Source: Flavisericum labens (GTDB lineage: Bacteria; Bacteroidota; Bacteroidia; Flavobacteriales; Flavobacteriaceae). Taken from it: a DNA stretch of 64,000 nt. Shown here piece by piece: positions 43,368-53,361 of this stretch. The stretch lies in NCBI RefSeq assembly GCF_045446075.1, contig NZ_JBJJBQ010000008.1, positions 62,001-126,000 on the forward strand, in the 5' to 3' direction. Each line of letters starts with the position of its first letter. Within the stretch, counting starts at the first letter, position 1. Below the pieces are notes generated by a model, which had not been told where the DNA came from, ran no database searches, and was given only the letters and a program-made list of their open reading frames with translations. The translations under genes and the position numbers were made by a program.

Positions 43368-45926
43368 ATGCCCATGAAATACCTTTTTTTTGTTTTCTCT
43401 CTAATCGCTATATTTTCATGCAACACCAAACCTGAAAAAGACACTTTATTAGTGGAGGGTGTTTCTTCAGATTTGGCAACTTTAAGAAAACATCAGGTGT
43501 CTGATCTTGTTTACCATTTATCATTTCATATCCCACTTGACAAAGAGGAATCAATTCCGTCAAAACTAGAGTTGAATCTAAATTTAAACGATAAAAAAAA
43601 TCATTTGTATTTAGATTTTAACGAAGACAAATCTAATTTGAAGAAAGTACTGGCAAATGGAGATTCGATTCCGGTAAACCATCAAAAAGAGCATCTTATT
43701 ATAGATAAAAAGTATTTAAAAAATGGCTCCAATATTATTGTAGTTGTATTTGATGCTGGCGAAAAATCGTTAAACAGAAATGAGGACTATTTGTACACCT
43801 TGTTGGTGCCAGACCGAGCCAGCACACTTTTTCCATGCTTTGACCAACCAGATTTAAAAGCCAAATACAAACTGGAAATCACTGCTCCAAAAGCGTGGAA
43901 TGTTTTAACTGGCGCAGCATTGAATCAAAAAGAAGAGGGAGTTGATTTCACAAGGCATGTTTACAAAATGTCTGATAAAATGAGTACTTATCTATTTTCG
44001 TTCGTGGCGGGAGTATTTAACGAAGTTGAAAAGAAACCACGAGACAGGGCAATGACTTTACTTTTCAGGGAAAACGATGAAGCAAAAATTAATGCCAGCA
44101 TTGATGACATTTTTAACCTGCACCAAGAATCTGTTGAATTTTTAGAAGATTACACACAGTACGATTTTCCGTTTCAAAAAATGGATTTTGCCTCAATTCC
44201 AGGGTTTCAATATGGAGGAATGGAACATGTTGGAGCAATTCAATATAGAGAATCTTCATTGTTTTTGGATGAAAGCACCACGCAAGAACGCCTATTAAAT
44301 AGGGCGCGATTGATAGCTCACGAAACCTCGCATATGTGGTATGGCGATTTAGTGACCATGAAATGGTTTGATGATGTTTGGTTAAAAGAAGTATTTGCCA
44401 ATTTTATAGCCGATAAAATTGTAAAGGGTTCTTTCCCTGAAATAAATCATGATTTACGCTTTTTAACATCACATTATCCCAGCGCTTATAGTGAAGACCG
44501 CACACAGGGCGCCACTCCGATTCGTCAGAAATTGAATAACTTAAAAAATGCTGGAACACTTTATGGAAATATTATATACCATAAAGCGCCAATTATGATG
44601 CGCCAGCTTGAAGCCATTATGGGCGAGCAACCCTTTAACAATGGCATGCGCAATTATATTAAGAAGTACGCCAATGATAATGCCGATTGGAATGATTTGG
44701 TGGATTTGCTTGATAAAGAAACCCCTATAGACTTAAATAAGTGGAGCGAGATTTGGGTAAACCAATCCGGGCGTCCGTTAATTTCTGATAGTATTACTTA
44801 CAAAGGTGGTAAAATTGACAGTTTTGAAATTTATCAATCAGCAGAAGATGGAAAAGATAAATTATGGGCTCAAGCTTTTGATTTAGGCCTTATATATAAA
44901 GATTCGGTCCATATGGTTTCGGTGAACATAAAAGGCCGAAAAATAAAATTAAATAAGGTTAAAGGCATGCCTAAACCTGAAGCTTTAATATATAATTATA
45001 ACGGCTTGGGTTATGGGGTGTTTCCTATTGATGTTTCAAATTTGAGAATTATAGATATTAAAGATGAAGTGGCCCGCGGATATTGTTATATAAATTTATA
45101 TGAAAACATGTTAAATGGTAATGTGTCGCCGAAGGTCACTCTTAATGAGTTAATAAAAGGTTTTAAATTTGAGGATGAAGACCTCATTATTAATTTGGTT
45201 TCACGAAAGATAGGAAGTGTTTTTTGGAAATACTTATCTGCCAATGACCGCGAAAAAATGCTAGAACCTCTTGAAACCATTTTAAAATCTCGCTTGAATG
45301 AAAACCTGAGCCCAAGCATCAAAAAAACTGTGTTTTATTTATACCAGAGCATAGCTTATTCTGAAGGCGGCAAGGCCTTTTTGTATGATATTTGGAATAA
45401 AACTACAAAGATTGATAATCTAAGACTAAATGAAAACGATTATACGGGTTTGGCCACAACGTTGGCCATTTATAATCACGAAAAAGCACAAGAAATTTTA
45501 AATCAAGCACAAAACGACATTACAAATACCGATAGAAAAGAGCGCTTTAAGTTTTTGCTTCCAGCCTTGTCAAATAGTGAATCCATTCGAGATGGTTTTA
45601 TGAAATCGCTCTCAAAACCAGAAAATAGAGAAAAAGAATCATGGGTACTTTCTGCCTTAAGCTATATTCATCATCCATTGCGGCAAGATTCGGCTAAAAA
45701 GCATTTAAGGTTTTGTTTGGATTTAGTTGAAGAAATACAACGAACGGGTGATATATTTTTCCCAAAAGCTTGGCTCGATGCTACCATTGGTCGCTATTCT
45801 TCCGAAGATGCCTATCAGGTTCTACAAGAATTTTTAAATGACAATCCAGATTTTAGTCCAGTTCTTAAAAATAAATTATTACAATCTACAGACGGGCTGT
45901 ACCGTGCTCAAAAAATACGAGAGTGA
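43368..45926 (+). CDS. M1 family aminopeptidase, lipoprotein
   Basis: An 852-residue M1 metallopeptidase. The signal sequence ends IAIFSC, so it is predicted to be lipid-anchored. The catalytic domain shows GGMEHVGAIQY (exopeptidase GxMEN-type site) and HETSHMWYGDLVTMKWFDDV, then WLKEVFANF: HExxH plus the distant Glu zinc ligands. The long C-terminal helical region fits the ERAP1-like domain. It removes N-terminal residues from peptides in the envelope. The start may instead be the second Met, 6 bp downstream. Confidence 0.9.
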   Translation: MPMKYLFFVFSLIAIFSCNTKPEKDTLLVEGVSSDLATLRKHQVSDLVYHLSFHIPLDKEESIPSKLELNLNLNDKKNHLYLDFNEDKSNLKKVLANGDSIPVNHQKEHLIIDKKYLKNGSNIIVVVFDAGEKSLNRNEDYLYTLLVPDRASTLFPCFDQPDLKAKYKLEITAPKAWNVLTGAALNQKEEGVDFTRHVYKMSDKMSTYLFSFVAGVFNEVEKKPRDRAMTLLFRENDEAKINASIDDIFNLHQESVEFLEDYTQYDFPFQKMDFASIPGFQYGGMEHVGAIQYRESSLFLDESTTQERLLNRARLIAHETSHMWYGDLVTMKWFDDVWLKEVFANFIADKIVKGSFPEINHDLRFLTSHYPSAYSEDRTQGATPIRQKLNNLKNAGTLYGNIIYHKAPIMMRQLEAIMGEQPFNNGMRNYIKKYANDNADWNDLVDLLDKETPIDLNKWSEIWVNQSGRPLISDSITYKGGKIDSFEIYQSAEDGKDKLWAQAFDLGLIYKDSVHMVSVNIKGRKIKLNKVKGMPKPEALIYNYNGLGYGVFPIDVSNLRIIDIKDEVARGYCYINLYENMLNGNVSPKVTLNELIKGFKFEDEDLIINLVSRKIGSVFWKYLSANDREKMLEPLETILKSRLNENLSPSIKKTVFYLYQSIAYSEGGKAFLYDIWNKTTKIDNLRLNENDYTGLATTLAIYNHEKAQEILNQAQNDITNTDRKERFKFLLPALSNSESIRDGFMKSLSKPENREKESWVLSALSYIHHPLRQDSAKKHLRFCLDLVEEIQRTGDIFFPKAWLDATIGRYSSEDAYQVLQEFLNDNPDFSPVLKNKLLQSTDGLYRAQKIRE

Positions 45927-46088
45927 TAGTTTTTAAAACTTTACCTGCTAAAGACAAAATTTATAGCATTTATTATAAAGGACGGGATAAAATTTTTATC
46001 ATCTTGTAACAGGATAAAAACTATCACAAATTGGTCAAAAACAAAAACCCTAAAACATTAATAAATAATGAATTAGGATTTATGCTTG

Positions 46089-46162
46089 TGACCCCGGAGG
46101 GATTCAAACCCCCAACCCTCAGAGCCGAAATCTGATGCGCTATTCAGTTGCGCCACGGGGCC
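46089..46162 (-). tRNA. tRNA-Arg (anticodon TCG)
   Basis: A 74-base tRNA. The acceptor stem GGCCCCG pairs with CGGGGTC plus discriminator A. The anticodon stem TCAGA/TCTGA encloses loop TTTCGGC with anticodon TCG, which reads CGN arginine codons. The T-arm is GTTTGAATCCC-like. CCA is not encoded. Confidence 0.95.
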
Positions 46163-46200
46163 ATTATAAATTCACAGCAATAATTTACCGTGAACAATAT

Positions 46201-46653
46201 TTAATTTGACAATTTTACTTTTACAATAGACGATATGGTTTTCCCATCGGCTTGCCCAGCAAGTTCCTTACTAACCATACCCATTACCTTGCCCATATCT
46301 TTCATGCCCTCTGCTCCGGTTTGCTCAATGATGGCGACAACTACCTTTTCAATTTCCTCTTCCGTTAAAGCCTCAGGTAAAAATTGCGAGATAATATCAG
46401 CTTCAGTTAATTCTGGAGCTGCTAAATCTTCACGGTTTTGCTCTAAATAAACAGCCGCGCTGTCTCGTCTTTGCTTTACTTGCTTTTGAAGTATTTTAAG
46501 CTCTTGCTCTTCTGTCAATTCTTCTTTTGCACCGCTCTCTGTCTGCGCCAATAATATAGCCGATTTAACGGCACGTAAGGCCGCCAAAGCTGTTTGGTCT
46601 TTTGATTTCATGGCTTCTTTTAAAGCCGCCATTACATCTTGCTGTAAACTCAT
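46201..46653 (-). CDS. yqeY: GatB/YqeY domain protein
   Basis: A 150-residue YqeY-family protein, homologous to the tail domain of the GatB subunit of tRNA amidotransferase. Typical segments are MSLQQDVMAALKEAMKSKDQ, LRAVKSAI, and the C-terminal GMKDMGKVMGMVSKEL followed by ADGKTISSIVK. Role unknown; a link to tRNA or translation is suggested by homology only. I start at the ATG at 46653; a longer frame to 46707 has no family support and covers the one-mismatch promoter candidate TATCTTCG at 46677-46684. Confidence 0.9.
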   Translation of the reverse strand: MSLQQDVMAALKEAMKSKDQTALAALRAVKSAILLAQTESGAKEELTEEQELKILQKQVKQRRDSAAVYLEQNREDLAAPELTEADIISQFLPEALTEEEIEKVVVAIIEQTGAEGMKDMGKVMGMVSKELAGQADGKTISSIVKVKLSN

Positions 46654-46764
46654 ATTTTTAAAGGCTAATGTTGCTGCGAAGATAAAAATAGATTTCTGCC
46701 TCGGCAAGAATGCTTTATTATTTTATTTCAAAAAATTCGAAATAGAAATAATAAAACCTAAAAA

Positions 46765-46800
46765 CAAAAAAACCCGAAAAGTGAGGGACTTTTCGGGTTA
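46765..46800 (-). terminator. Terminator of the dcw cluster (after ftsZ)
   Basis: AACCCGAAAAGT and ACTTTTCGGGTT form a 12-bp stem around a 5-base loop (46771-46799). Reading on the minus strand it is followed by a T-run, a strong intrinsic terminator 32 bases after the ftsZ stop. Confidence 0.9.
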
Positions 46801-46831
46801 GAATAAACATAGCGGCTAAATTCTAATGCAA

Positions 46832-48826
46832 TTAGTCTACGTTATCATGCAAAAATGAATTATTGCTTCTTAACTTTATATCATCGTTATCATCTGTGCC
46901 TATACTTATTCTAGACATATCGTTTTCCGACGAATGTCTAGTATCACTTAAATCCAAGCCTTGACGCTTATAAGCAGGCACCTTTTCAATATCATCAATT
47001 TTTGCATTGTTGAATTTATAATTGAAATCCTTCATTTTTCGTCTACGTTCTGCCGCTCTTTCTTTTAGCAGTTCCGAAATAGGCATATTCATCGGATCTA
47101 TATCATCTTCTGGCCCCTGCTCTTTCACAGGTTCCTTTACCACTTTCTTTTCAAAAATGACTTCTTGATCAGCCTTTTCCTGTACTTTTGTTGGTTGAGA
47201 TTGTTTACCATTCATTGATGATTCAACTTCAGCATAATCATCTAAAACATAACGAACATCCCCCTCTTCAGTAGTCTCATTGATAGTAATTAACTCAGTA
47301 TAATTGTTAACTTTTATGTCCTTTACTTCATCTTCATCTAAATCGTACGACACCACGTCATCTTGTTTTGATTTTTTTTCTTCCTTGTAATCAGAAATAG
47401 GTAAATCAAAAGTTAATGTAATTTGCTGCTCTTCTTCAATTTGGTCTGAAAACACTTCTGCATTCTTGGTTTCATCAGGTTCGGCCCCCATTCTAGTTAC
47501 CGGTTTAATGATAAAATCGTCCTCCTCTTCCATATTAGCGCTTACTTCTTCGTAAACCACATCAATGTTTTTAATGATTTCTGAAGTAGAAATTAAATTG
47601 AAGCCTTTTAAAGAATTATCCAGACTCTGCTTTTTAGCTGAAGGTTTTGAGAAATTATTAAGTTCATCTTCGTCCGCTTCTAAATCCAAGGTATGCCTTA
47701 CAACAGGTGGCTCCTTTTTCTCTTCCAGCTCTATACTTGGCGCAATAATAACAGGCTCTTTTTCCTTAGGCTGCAATTCTTGGTCTTCTCCGAGCGAATG
47801 CACTACTTTTTTAACTTCGGTATTCGAAATTTCGTCTTGTTGTTCAATGTTAAACCCCGTTGCTATAATGGTAACACCAATAGACTCATCTAAAGATTCA
47901 TCTTCACCCACACCCATTATTATATTAGCACCGTGACCTGCCTCATTTTGAATATGATCATTAATCTCACCAATTTCATCAATGGTAATTTCTTGTGTGC
48001 CAGAAACGATTAACAGCAATACATTTTTAGCCCCAGTAATCTTGTTGTCGTTAAGTAATGGCGAATCCAAAGCCTTTCTAATAGCTTCTTGAGCACGGTT
48101 TTGACCTGATGCCAGAGCGGAACCCATAATGGCAGTTCCACTGTTACTCAACACGGTTTTGGCATCGCGTAAATCAATATTTTGTGTGTAGTGGTGCGTA
48201 ATAACTTCGGCAATACCACGAGCAGCGGTAGATAGCACTTCGTCTGCTTTTGAGAACCCAGCTTTAAAGCCAAGGTTACCATAAACCTCGCGAAGTTTGT
48301 TATTGTTAATTACAATTAAAGAATCTACTACATCTCTTAACTTTTCAATACCTTTTTGCGATTGTTCAATACGCATTCTACCCTCAAACTGAAACGGCAT
48401 GGTTACGATACCTACCGTTAAAATATCAAGATCTTTGGCCATTTTTGCAATAACAGGCGCAGCTCCAGTACCTGTTCCACCACCCATGCCAGCAGTGATG
48501 AACACCATTTTAGTGTTGGTATCGAGCATTTGCGAAATATCTTCGAAACTTTCTATAGCGGCTTGCTCTCCGATTTCCGGATTTGCACCAGCGCCCAAAC
48601 CTTCGGTTAAGTTAACGCCTAATTGGATTTTATTTGAAACACCACTGTTTTGCAGTGCTTGCGAATCTGTATTACAGATGTAAAAATCAACACCTTTAAT
48701 ACCTTGTTGGAACATGTGGTTAATGGCATTACTCCCACCGCCACCAACACCGATAACTTTAATGACACTTGACTGGTTTTTGGGTAAATCAAATGCGATA
48801 CTGTCGAATTCTTTTTTGCTGCTCAT
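46832..48826 (-). CDS. ftsZ: Cell division protein FtsZ, long form
   Basis: FtsZ (664 aa), the tubulin-like GTPase that forms the division ring. The GTPase core (about 1-330) has GVGGGGSNAINHM, the tubulin signature GGGTGTGAAPVIA and a synergy-loop region. The remaining 330 residues are an acidic disordered linker, far longer than the 60-80 residues of E. coli. VPAYKRQG (616-623) resembles the conserved C-terminal peptide that binds FtsA, but a further 41 acidic residues follow it. Last gene of the cluster, 56 bp after ftsA. Confidence 0.97.
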   Translation of the reverse strand: MSSKKEFDSIAFDLPKNQSSVIKVIGVGGGGSNAINHMFQQGIKGVDFYICNTDSQALQNSGVSNKIQLGVNLTEGLGAGANPEIGEQAAIESFEDISQMLDTNTKMVFITAGMGGGTGTGAAPVIAKMAKDLDILTVGIVTMPFQFEGRMRIEQSQKGIEKLRDVVDSLIVINNNKLREVYGNLGFKAGFSKADEVLSTAARGIAEVITHHYTQNIDLRDAKTVLSNSGTAIMGSALASGQNRAQEAIRKALDSPLLNDNKITGAKNVLLLIVSGTQEITIDEIGEINDHIQNEAGHGANIIMGVGEDESLDESIGVTIIATGFNIEQQDEISNTEVKKVVHSLGEDQELQPKEKEPVIIAPSIELEEKKEPPVVRHTLDLEADEDELNNFSKPSAKKQSLDNSLKGFNLISTSEIIKNIDVVYEEVSANMEEEDDFIIKPVTRMGAEPDETKNAEVFSDQIEEEQQITLTFDLPISDYKEEKKSKQDDVVSYDLDEDEVKDIKVNNYTELITINETTEEGDVRYVLDDYAEVESSMNGKQSQPTKVQEKADQEVIFEKKVVKEPVKEQGPEDDIDPMNMPISELLKERAAERRRKMKDFNYKFNNAKIDDIEKVPAYKRQGLDLSDTRHSSENDMSRISIGTDDNDDIKLRSNNSFLHDNVD

Positions 48827-48882
48827 AAAATTCTTATTTTCCGGGGTTTTATACTATATTTTAATTTCAATGGATTTAATTA

Positions 48883-50199
48883 TTATTCTGCGTTATCTAA
48901 AAAATCTTTAACGCGTTCGGTTAACTTATCAAGGAATGATCGACGCTCCTTAATTGGTTTTTCTTTAATTTCTTCATCTCCTAACTCGCTTTCTTCATTT
49001 TCAACCTCCTCTAGCTGTTGCTGCTCTATTTTCTTTCTTTCGTTACGCTTCAGGCCATCTAAAACCAATCCTACGGCTGTTGCAAACAATGGGCTCGTAA
49101 TATCATCATCACTGTCACCTGCTAAATGCTCGTTTGGATAGCCTATTCTGGTATCCATACCTGTTATGTATTCTACCAATTGCTTTAAATGTTTTAACTG
49201 GCTACCACCACCAGTTAGCACAATCCCTGCAATCAATTTTTTCTTTTGTTCTTCGTGCCCGTAATTTTTAATTTCAACATACACTTGTTCTATTATTTCT
49301 ACTACACGTGCATGAATAATTTTGGACAAATTTTTCAAAGTAATTTCCTTTGGTTCCCGGCCTCTTAAACCTGGAATGGAAACAATTTCGTTATCCTTAT
49401 TTTCTCCTGGCCAAGCCGAACCGAATTTAATCTTTAAAAGTTCTGCTTGCTTTTCTATGATGGAGCAGCCTTCTTTGATATCTTCGGTAATAACATTTCC
49501 TCCGAATGGAATCACCGCGGTATGACGAATTATCCCATCTCTAAAAATAGCCAAGTCGGTTGTTCCGCCTCCAATATCAATCAACGCCACTCCCGCCTCT
49601 TTTTCTTCTTGGCTTAAAACAGCATTGGCTGATGCCAAAGGTTCGAGGGTAATACCTTCTAAATTCAGACCAGAACTTTGTATACAACGACCAATATTTC
49701 TTATGGATGACACTTGACCTACGACCACATGGAAATTGGCTTCCAAACGTCCGCCGTACATCCCTATGGGTTCTTTTATTTCAGCCTGCCCGTCCACCTT
49801 GTACTCCTGAGGAAGCACATGAATAATTTCTTCACCAGGAAGCATCACCAACTTGTGTACTTGGTTAATTAACCTATCTATATCGTCATCATCAATTACC
49901 GTTTCAGAATTTGAACGCGTTATATAATCGCTATGTTGAAGACTTCTTATATGCTGGCCTGCAATCCCTACAGTAACATCTTCAATTTTTATATCTGCAG
50001 CAGCTTCGGCTTCTTGTACAGCCTGTTGAATAGATTGTATGGTTTGCGTGATGTTGTTTACCACCCCGCGGTGCACTCCCAAACTTTTTGACCTACCTAT
50101 ACCAAAAATTTCGACTTTGCCGTATTCATTTTTACGCCCAATCATCGCCACAATTTTTGTGGTCCCTATGTCTAATCCTACTGCTAAATTATGCTCCAT
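48883..50199 (-). CDS. ftsA: Cell division protein FtsA
   Basis: FtsA (438 aa), the actin-like protein that tethers FtsZ to the membrane. The ATPase fold is shown by LDIGTTKIVAMIG at the N-terminus, VALIDIGGGTTDLAIF and GIVLTGGGSQLKHL. The SHS2 (1C) domain lies between. The C-terminus (SFLDKLTERVKDFLDNAE) is the amphipathic membrane-targeting helix, preceded by a Glu/Lys-rich linker. Three bases separate its start from the ftsQ stop, so the two are coupled. Confidence 0.97.
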   Translation of the reverse strand: MEHNLAVGLDIGTTKIVAMIGRKNEYGKVEIFGIGRSKSLGVHRGVVNNITQTIQSIQQAVQEAEAAADIKIEDVTVGIAGQHIRSLQHSDYITRSNSETVIDDDDIDRLINQVHKLVMLPGEEIIHVLPQEYKVDGQAEIKEPIGMYGGRLEANFHVVVGQVSSIRNIGRCIQSSGLNLEGITLEPLASANAVLSQEEKEAGVALIDIGGGTTDLAIFRDGIIRHTAVIPFGGNVITEDIKEGCSIIEKQAELLKIKFGSAWPGENKDNEIVSIPGLRGREPKEITLKNLSKIIHARVVEIIEQVYVEIKNYGHEEQKKKLIAGIVLTGGGSQLKHLKQLVEYITGMDTRIGYPNEHLAGDSDDDITSPLFATAVGLVLDGLKRNERKKIEQQQLEEVENEESELGDEEIKEKPIKERRSFLDKLTERVKDFLDNAE

Positions 50200-50202
50200 A
50201 GT

Positions 50203-50925
50203 TTAAATTTTAGTACATATAACTTGGTTCTCAAATTGTAAATTAACCTTACCATAATTATTCAACGTTTTGTCTTTTAGGTTTTTATTGTAAAAAGCTT
50301 TTAGGTTATTAATTTTTTTATCCAAAAAATCTACACTCCCCAACTGTACTAAAAATGAACACTGCCTAAGTCTTAGATAAAGCTGTTTATTTATATCTTG
50401 ATGAATTTCAATAACGTGTTTTTTTAAAAACTCATCTTTCTTAACCTTACGAGCTATTTTATAGACGTTGGTTAAATTATTTTTTTCTACATAACCAGTA
50501 ACCAATGGTACTCTAGCGGAATAATTGCCGGACAATGGCATAAAGGAACCTTCGTCGTCAACGTAATAAGACGCATTTGTACTTACTCTGGCAATAGGTG
50601 TTTTTTGTTCTACTTCAGCATTAAGCATTCCATTTACAGCCACATACACTTCTGCAGTCTTTATCATTGGATTAGATTTGAGGGCATTTTCTAACTCATT
50701 CAAAACTAAAGTTTCTTTGGGTACGTTTTTAACAGCACCAGAATTTTGTATTAACAATTTACTAACAGCCTCATTGGTAATAAACAGGTTGTTTTCTCCA
50801 ATAAATTGGATATTTGGCTGAGAAATTTCCCTGGCTCCGTTTCTTTTGGTTGCAAAAGCAAACAAAAAGACCACTAAGCCCAGTAATACTAACATTTTTA
50901 TGTAGTTCCAGTTAATTCGCAACAC
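50203..50925 (-). CDS. ftsQ: Cell division protein FtsQ/DivIB
   Basis: FtsQ (240 aa), a bitopic divisome protein linking early and late division proteins. One N-terminal helix (MLVLLGLVVFLFAFATKR), then a POTRA domain (NIQFIGENNLFITNEAVSK) and the FtsQ beta domain with YYVDDEGSFMPLSGNYSARV, a typical segment. The start overlaps the end of murC by 14 bp. It sits in the conserved position between murC and ftsA. Confidence 0.92.
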   Translation of the reverse strand: MLRINWNYIKMLVLLGLVVFLFAFATKRNGAREISQPNIQFIGENNLFITNEAVSKLLIQNSGAVKNVPKETLVLNELENALKSNPMIKTAEVYVAVNGMLNAEVEQKTPIARVSTNASYYVDDEGSFMPLSGNYSARVPLVTGYVEKNNLTNVYKIARKVKKDEFLKKHVIEIHQDINKQLYLRLRQCSFLVQLGSVDFLDKKINNLKAFYNKNLKDKTLNNYGKVNLQFENQVICTKI

Positions 50926-52264
50926 TAAATTCTTTTTTAATTCGTTTTACTTCCTCTCCAATATCGCCTGCACCAATAGTCAATACAACTTGGGGCTTAC
51001 TTTTATGTATTTCTGAAACCAATTCTTTTTTACTAACCAATTTCTTGTTTTTACCCTTCACTTTTCCTAACAACCATTCGGAATTTACCCCTTCTATTGG
51101 TAATTCCCTTGCGGGATAAATATCAAGCAATAACAAGGCGTCAAATTTTGATAAGCTTTCGGCAAAACCGTCCACAAAATCACGGGTTCGACTGTATAAA
51201 TGTGGCTGAAAAACCGCCAGCACTTTTTTATCAGGATACATCTCCCTAACAGCTTGATGAACAGCATTTATTTCTTCGGGGTGATGGGCATAATCGTCAA
51301 TAAAAACCAATTCATCAGTTTTTATATGCGTTGTAAATCGCCGTTTTACGCCTTTATAAGATGCTAAAGCTTTGGCGAGCTGTTGGTGTGGGCAACCATA
51401 TTCTACAGCCATCGCCAAGGCTATTAAAGCATTCGACAAATTATGTCTACCAGGTAGGTTAAACTCTATATTTTTAAGTACCTTTTTTGGTGTTTTTACA
51501 TCAAAAACGTAAGCACCATTTTCTATTGTTATATTTTGGGCGGTATAGTCCGAATTGTCTTCAATTCCATAGGTTATACCGTTTAAAGGCAAACCGTTTT
51601 TGACAAACAGTTTACCATTTGGTTTTATTTTTTTCGAGAAATCTTCAAATGACTTAGTTAAAGATTCGGCATCTCCATATATATCTAAATGATCGGCATC
51701 CATTGAGGTAATTCCAGCAAAATTTGGTGACAAAGCCAAAAAAGAACGGTCGAATTCATCTGCCTCAACCACTGTAACTTCTGTACCACTTAAAATCAAA
51801 TTCGAATTATAGTTTTCACTAACGCCACCTAAAAATGCGGTTAATGGCACATTACATTCATACATTAAATGCCCCAAAATACTGGTTGTGGTGGTTTTTC
51901 CATGCGTTCCTGCCACAGCCAAACAAAACGTGTTTTCGGTTATTAAACCCAATAATTTTGAACGTTTCATCACCTGAAACCCATTATCAATAAAGTGATT
52001 TAGTTCTTTATGTTGTTTGGGTACAGCCGGCGTATAAACCACTAAAGTTCTTTCAATATTTAGAAATACTGAAGGGATATATTCAACGGCATCTTCAAAA
52101 TGAACTTTAATACCTAAATCTACCAACCCATCAACAATATCGGTTGAAGCTTTATCATAACCAGCCACATTTTTATTGTTAGCCTGAAAATAACGCGCCA
52201 AAGCACTCATTCCGATACCCCCAATACCGATAAAATAAACGTTATGTATCTGGTTTAAATTCAT
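50912..52264 (-). CDS. murC: UDP-N-acetylmuramate--L-alanine ligase
   Basis: MurC (450 aa), which adds L-alanine to UDP-MurNAc, the first amino acid of the peptidoglycan stem. Features are VYFIGIGGIGMSALARYF (Rossmann-type N-terminal domain), the ATP-binding AGTHGKTTTTSILGHL, VVEADEFDRSF, GRHNLSNALIAL and DDYAHHPEEI in the C-terminal domain. The start overlaps the murG stop by 4 bp. Confidence 0.97.
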   Translation of the reverse strand: MNLNQIHNVYFIGIGGIGMSALARYFQANNKNVAGYDKASTDIVDGLVDLGIKVHFEDAVEYIPSVFLNIERTLVVYTPAVPKQHKELNHFIDNGFQVMKRSKLLGLITENTFCLAVAGTHGKTTTTSILGHLMYECNVPLTAFLGGVSENYNSNLILSGTEVTVVEADEFDRSFLALSPNFAGITSMDADHLDIYGDAESLTKSFEDFSKKIKPNGKLFVKNGLPLNGITYGIEDNSDYTAQNITIENGAYVFDVKTPKKVLKNIEFNLPGRHNLSNALIALAMAVEYGCPHQQLAKALASYKGVKRRFTTHIKTDELVFIDDYAHHPEEINAVHQAVREMYPDKKVLAVFQPHLYSRTRDFVDGFAESLSKFDALLLLDIYPARELPIEGVNSEWLLGKVKGKNKKLVSKKELVSEIHKSKPQVVLTIGAGDIGEEVKRIKKEFSVAN

Positions 52265-53361
52265 TTCTTCACTTTCAAAAGTTTTTCTACTTCGTCTGCT
52301 ATATCCTTTGTGGCATTCACCAATGCCAGTTTTTTTATATTTTTACCTAGTTCTTCCTGTTTTTCTGAAGAGGCCACCAACTGCGAAAAGTTATTCTCAA
52401 AATCAGCGTCCAAATCTTCCTCCTTGATAATCATTGCTGCCTTTTTATCTACAATAGCCATAGCGTTCTTGGTTTGATGATCTTCGGCCACGTTAGGCGA
52501 CGGGATAAAAATAACCGGCTTACCGACAATGCAAAGCTCTGATACCGAACTAGCCCCCGCTCTTGAGATTACCAAGTCTGCAGCAGCGTAAGCTAAATCC
52601 ATATCGTTTAAAAACTCAAAAACTTGCACATTTTTGGTATGATTGTAAATTTTGTATTGCTGATAATACAGCTTTCCACACTGCCAAATAATTTGAATAT
52701 TTTGAGTATCTAAAAAGTCCAATTCCTTTTCAATTAACTGATTTATTCGTCTAGACCCCAAACTACCACCAATCACCAAAAGTGTATGTTTTCCATGTTG
52801 TAGACCAAAAAAATCTTTAGCTTCAACTGTTTTGTTTTCAATACTCAGCAAACCTTGACGCACTGGGTTTCCAGTTTTCACAATCTTTTCCTTTGGAAAA
52901 AATCGTTCTAAATTATCATATGCTACACAAATCTTTTTGGCTTTTTTTGCTAAGAGCCTATTTGTTATTCCAGGATATGAGTTTTGCTCCTGAATTAGTG
53001 CTGGCACTCCATTAGAAGCTGCCATTTGCAACAATGGCCCACTAGCAAAACCGCCAGTACCTATTGCGATATCTGGTTTAAAGTTTTTGACTATTTTTCG
53101 AGCGCTTAGCAAACTACTCAATACCTTAAACGGAAAACTGAAGTTTTTCAAAGTTAGCTTTCTCTGAATACCTGAAATCCATAAGCCTTTAATTTCGTAA
53201 CCTGCCTGCGGTACTTTTTCCATTTCCATGCGGTCTTTGGCTCCAACAAATAAAAATTCGGCATCTGGATAGCGCGATTTTAGCTCATTTGCAATAGCAA
53301 TGGCTGGGTAAATATGACCTCCAGTTCCTCCTCCAGACAATATGATTTTATAGTTTTTCAT
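52261..53361 (-). CDS. murG: UDP-N-acetylglucosamine transferase MurG
   Basis: MurG (366 aa), the peripheral inner-membrane glycosyltransferase that turns lipid I into lipid II. The N-terminal G-loop is SGGGTGGHIYPAIAIA; a second glycine-rich segment is VIGGSLGSRRINQ; the donor-binding region has ISRAGASSVSELCIVGKP and IPSPNVAEDHQTKNA. The start shares one base with the ftsW stop (TAATG). Confidence 0.97.
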   Translation of the reverse strand: MKNYKIILSGGGTGGHIYPAIAIANELKSRYPDAEFLFVGAKDRMEMEKVPQAGYEIKGLWISGIQRKLTLKNFSFPFKVLSSLLSARKIVKNFKPDIAIGTGGFASGPLLQMAASNGVPALIQEQNSYPGITNRLLAKKAKKICVAYDNLERFFPKEKIVKTGNPVRQGLLSIENKTVEAKDFFGLQHGKHTLLVIGGSLGSRRINQLIEKELDFLDTQNIQIIWQCGKLYYQQYKIYNHTKNVQVFEFLNDMDLAYAAADLVISRAGASSVSELCIVGKPVIFIPSPNVAEDHQTKNAMAIVDKKAAMIIKEEDLDADFENNFSQLVASSEKQEELGKNIKKLALVNATKDIADEVEKLLKVKK

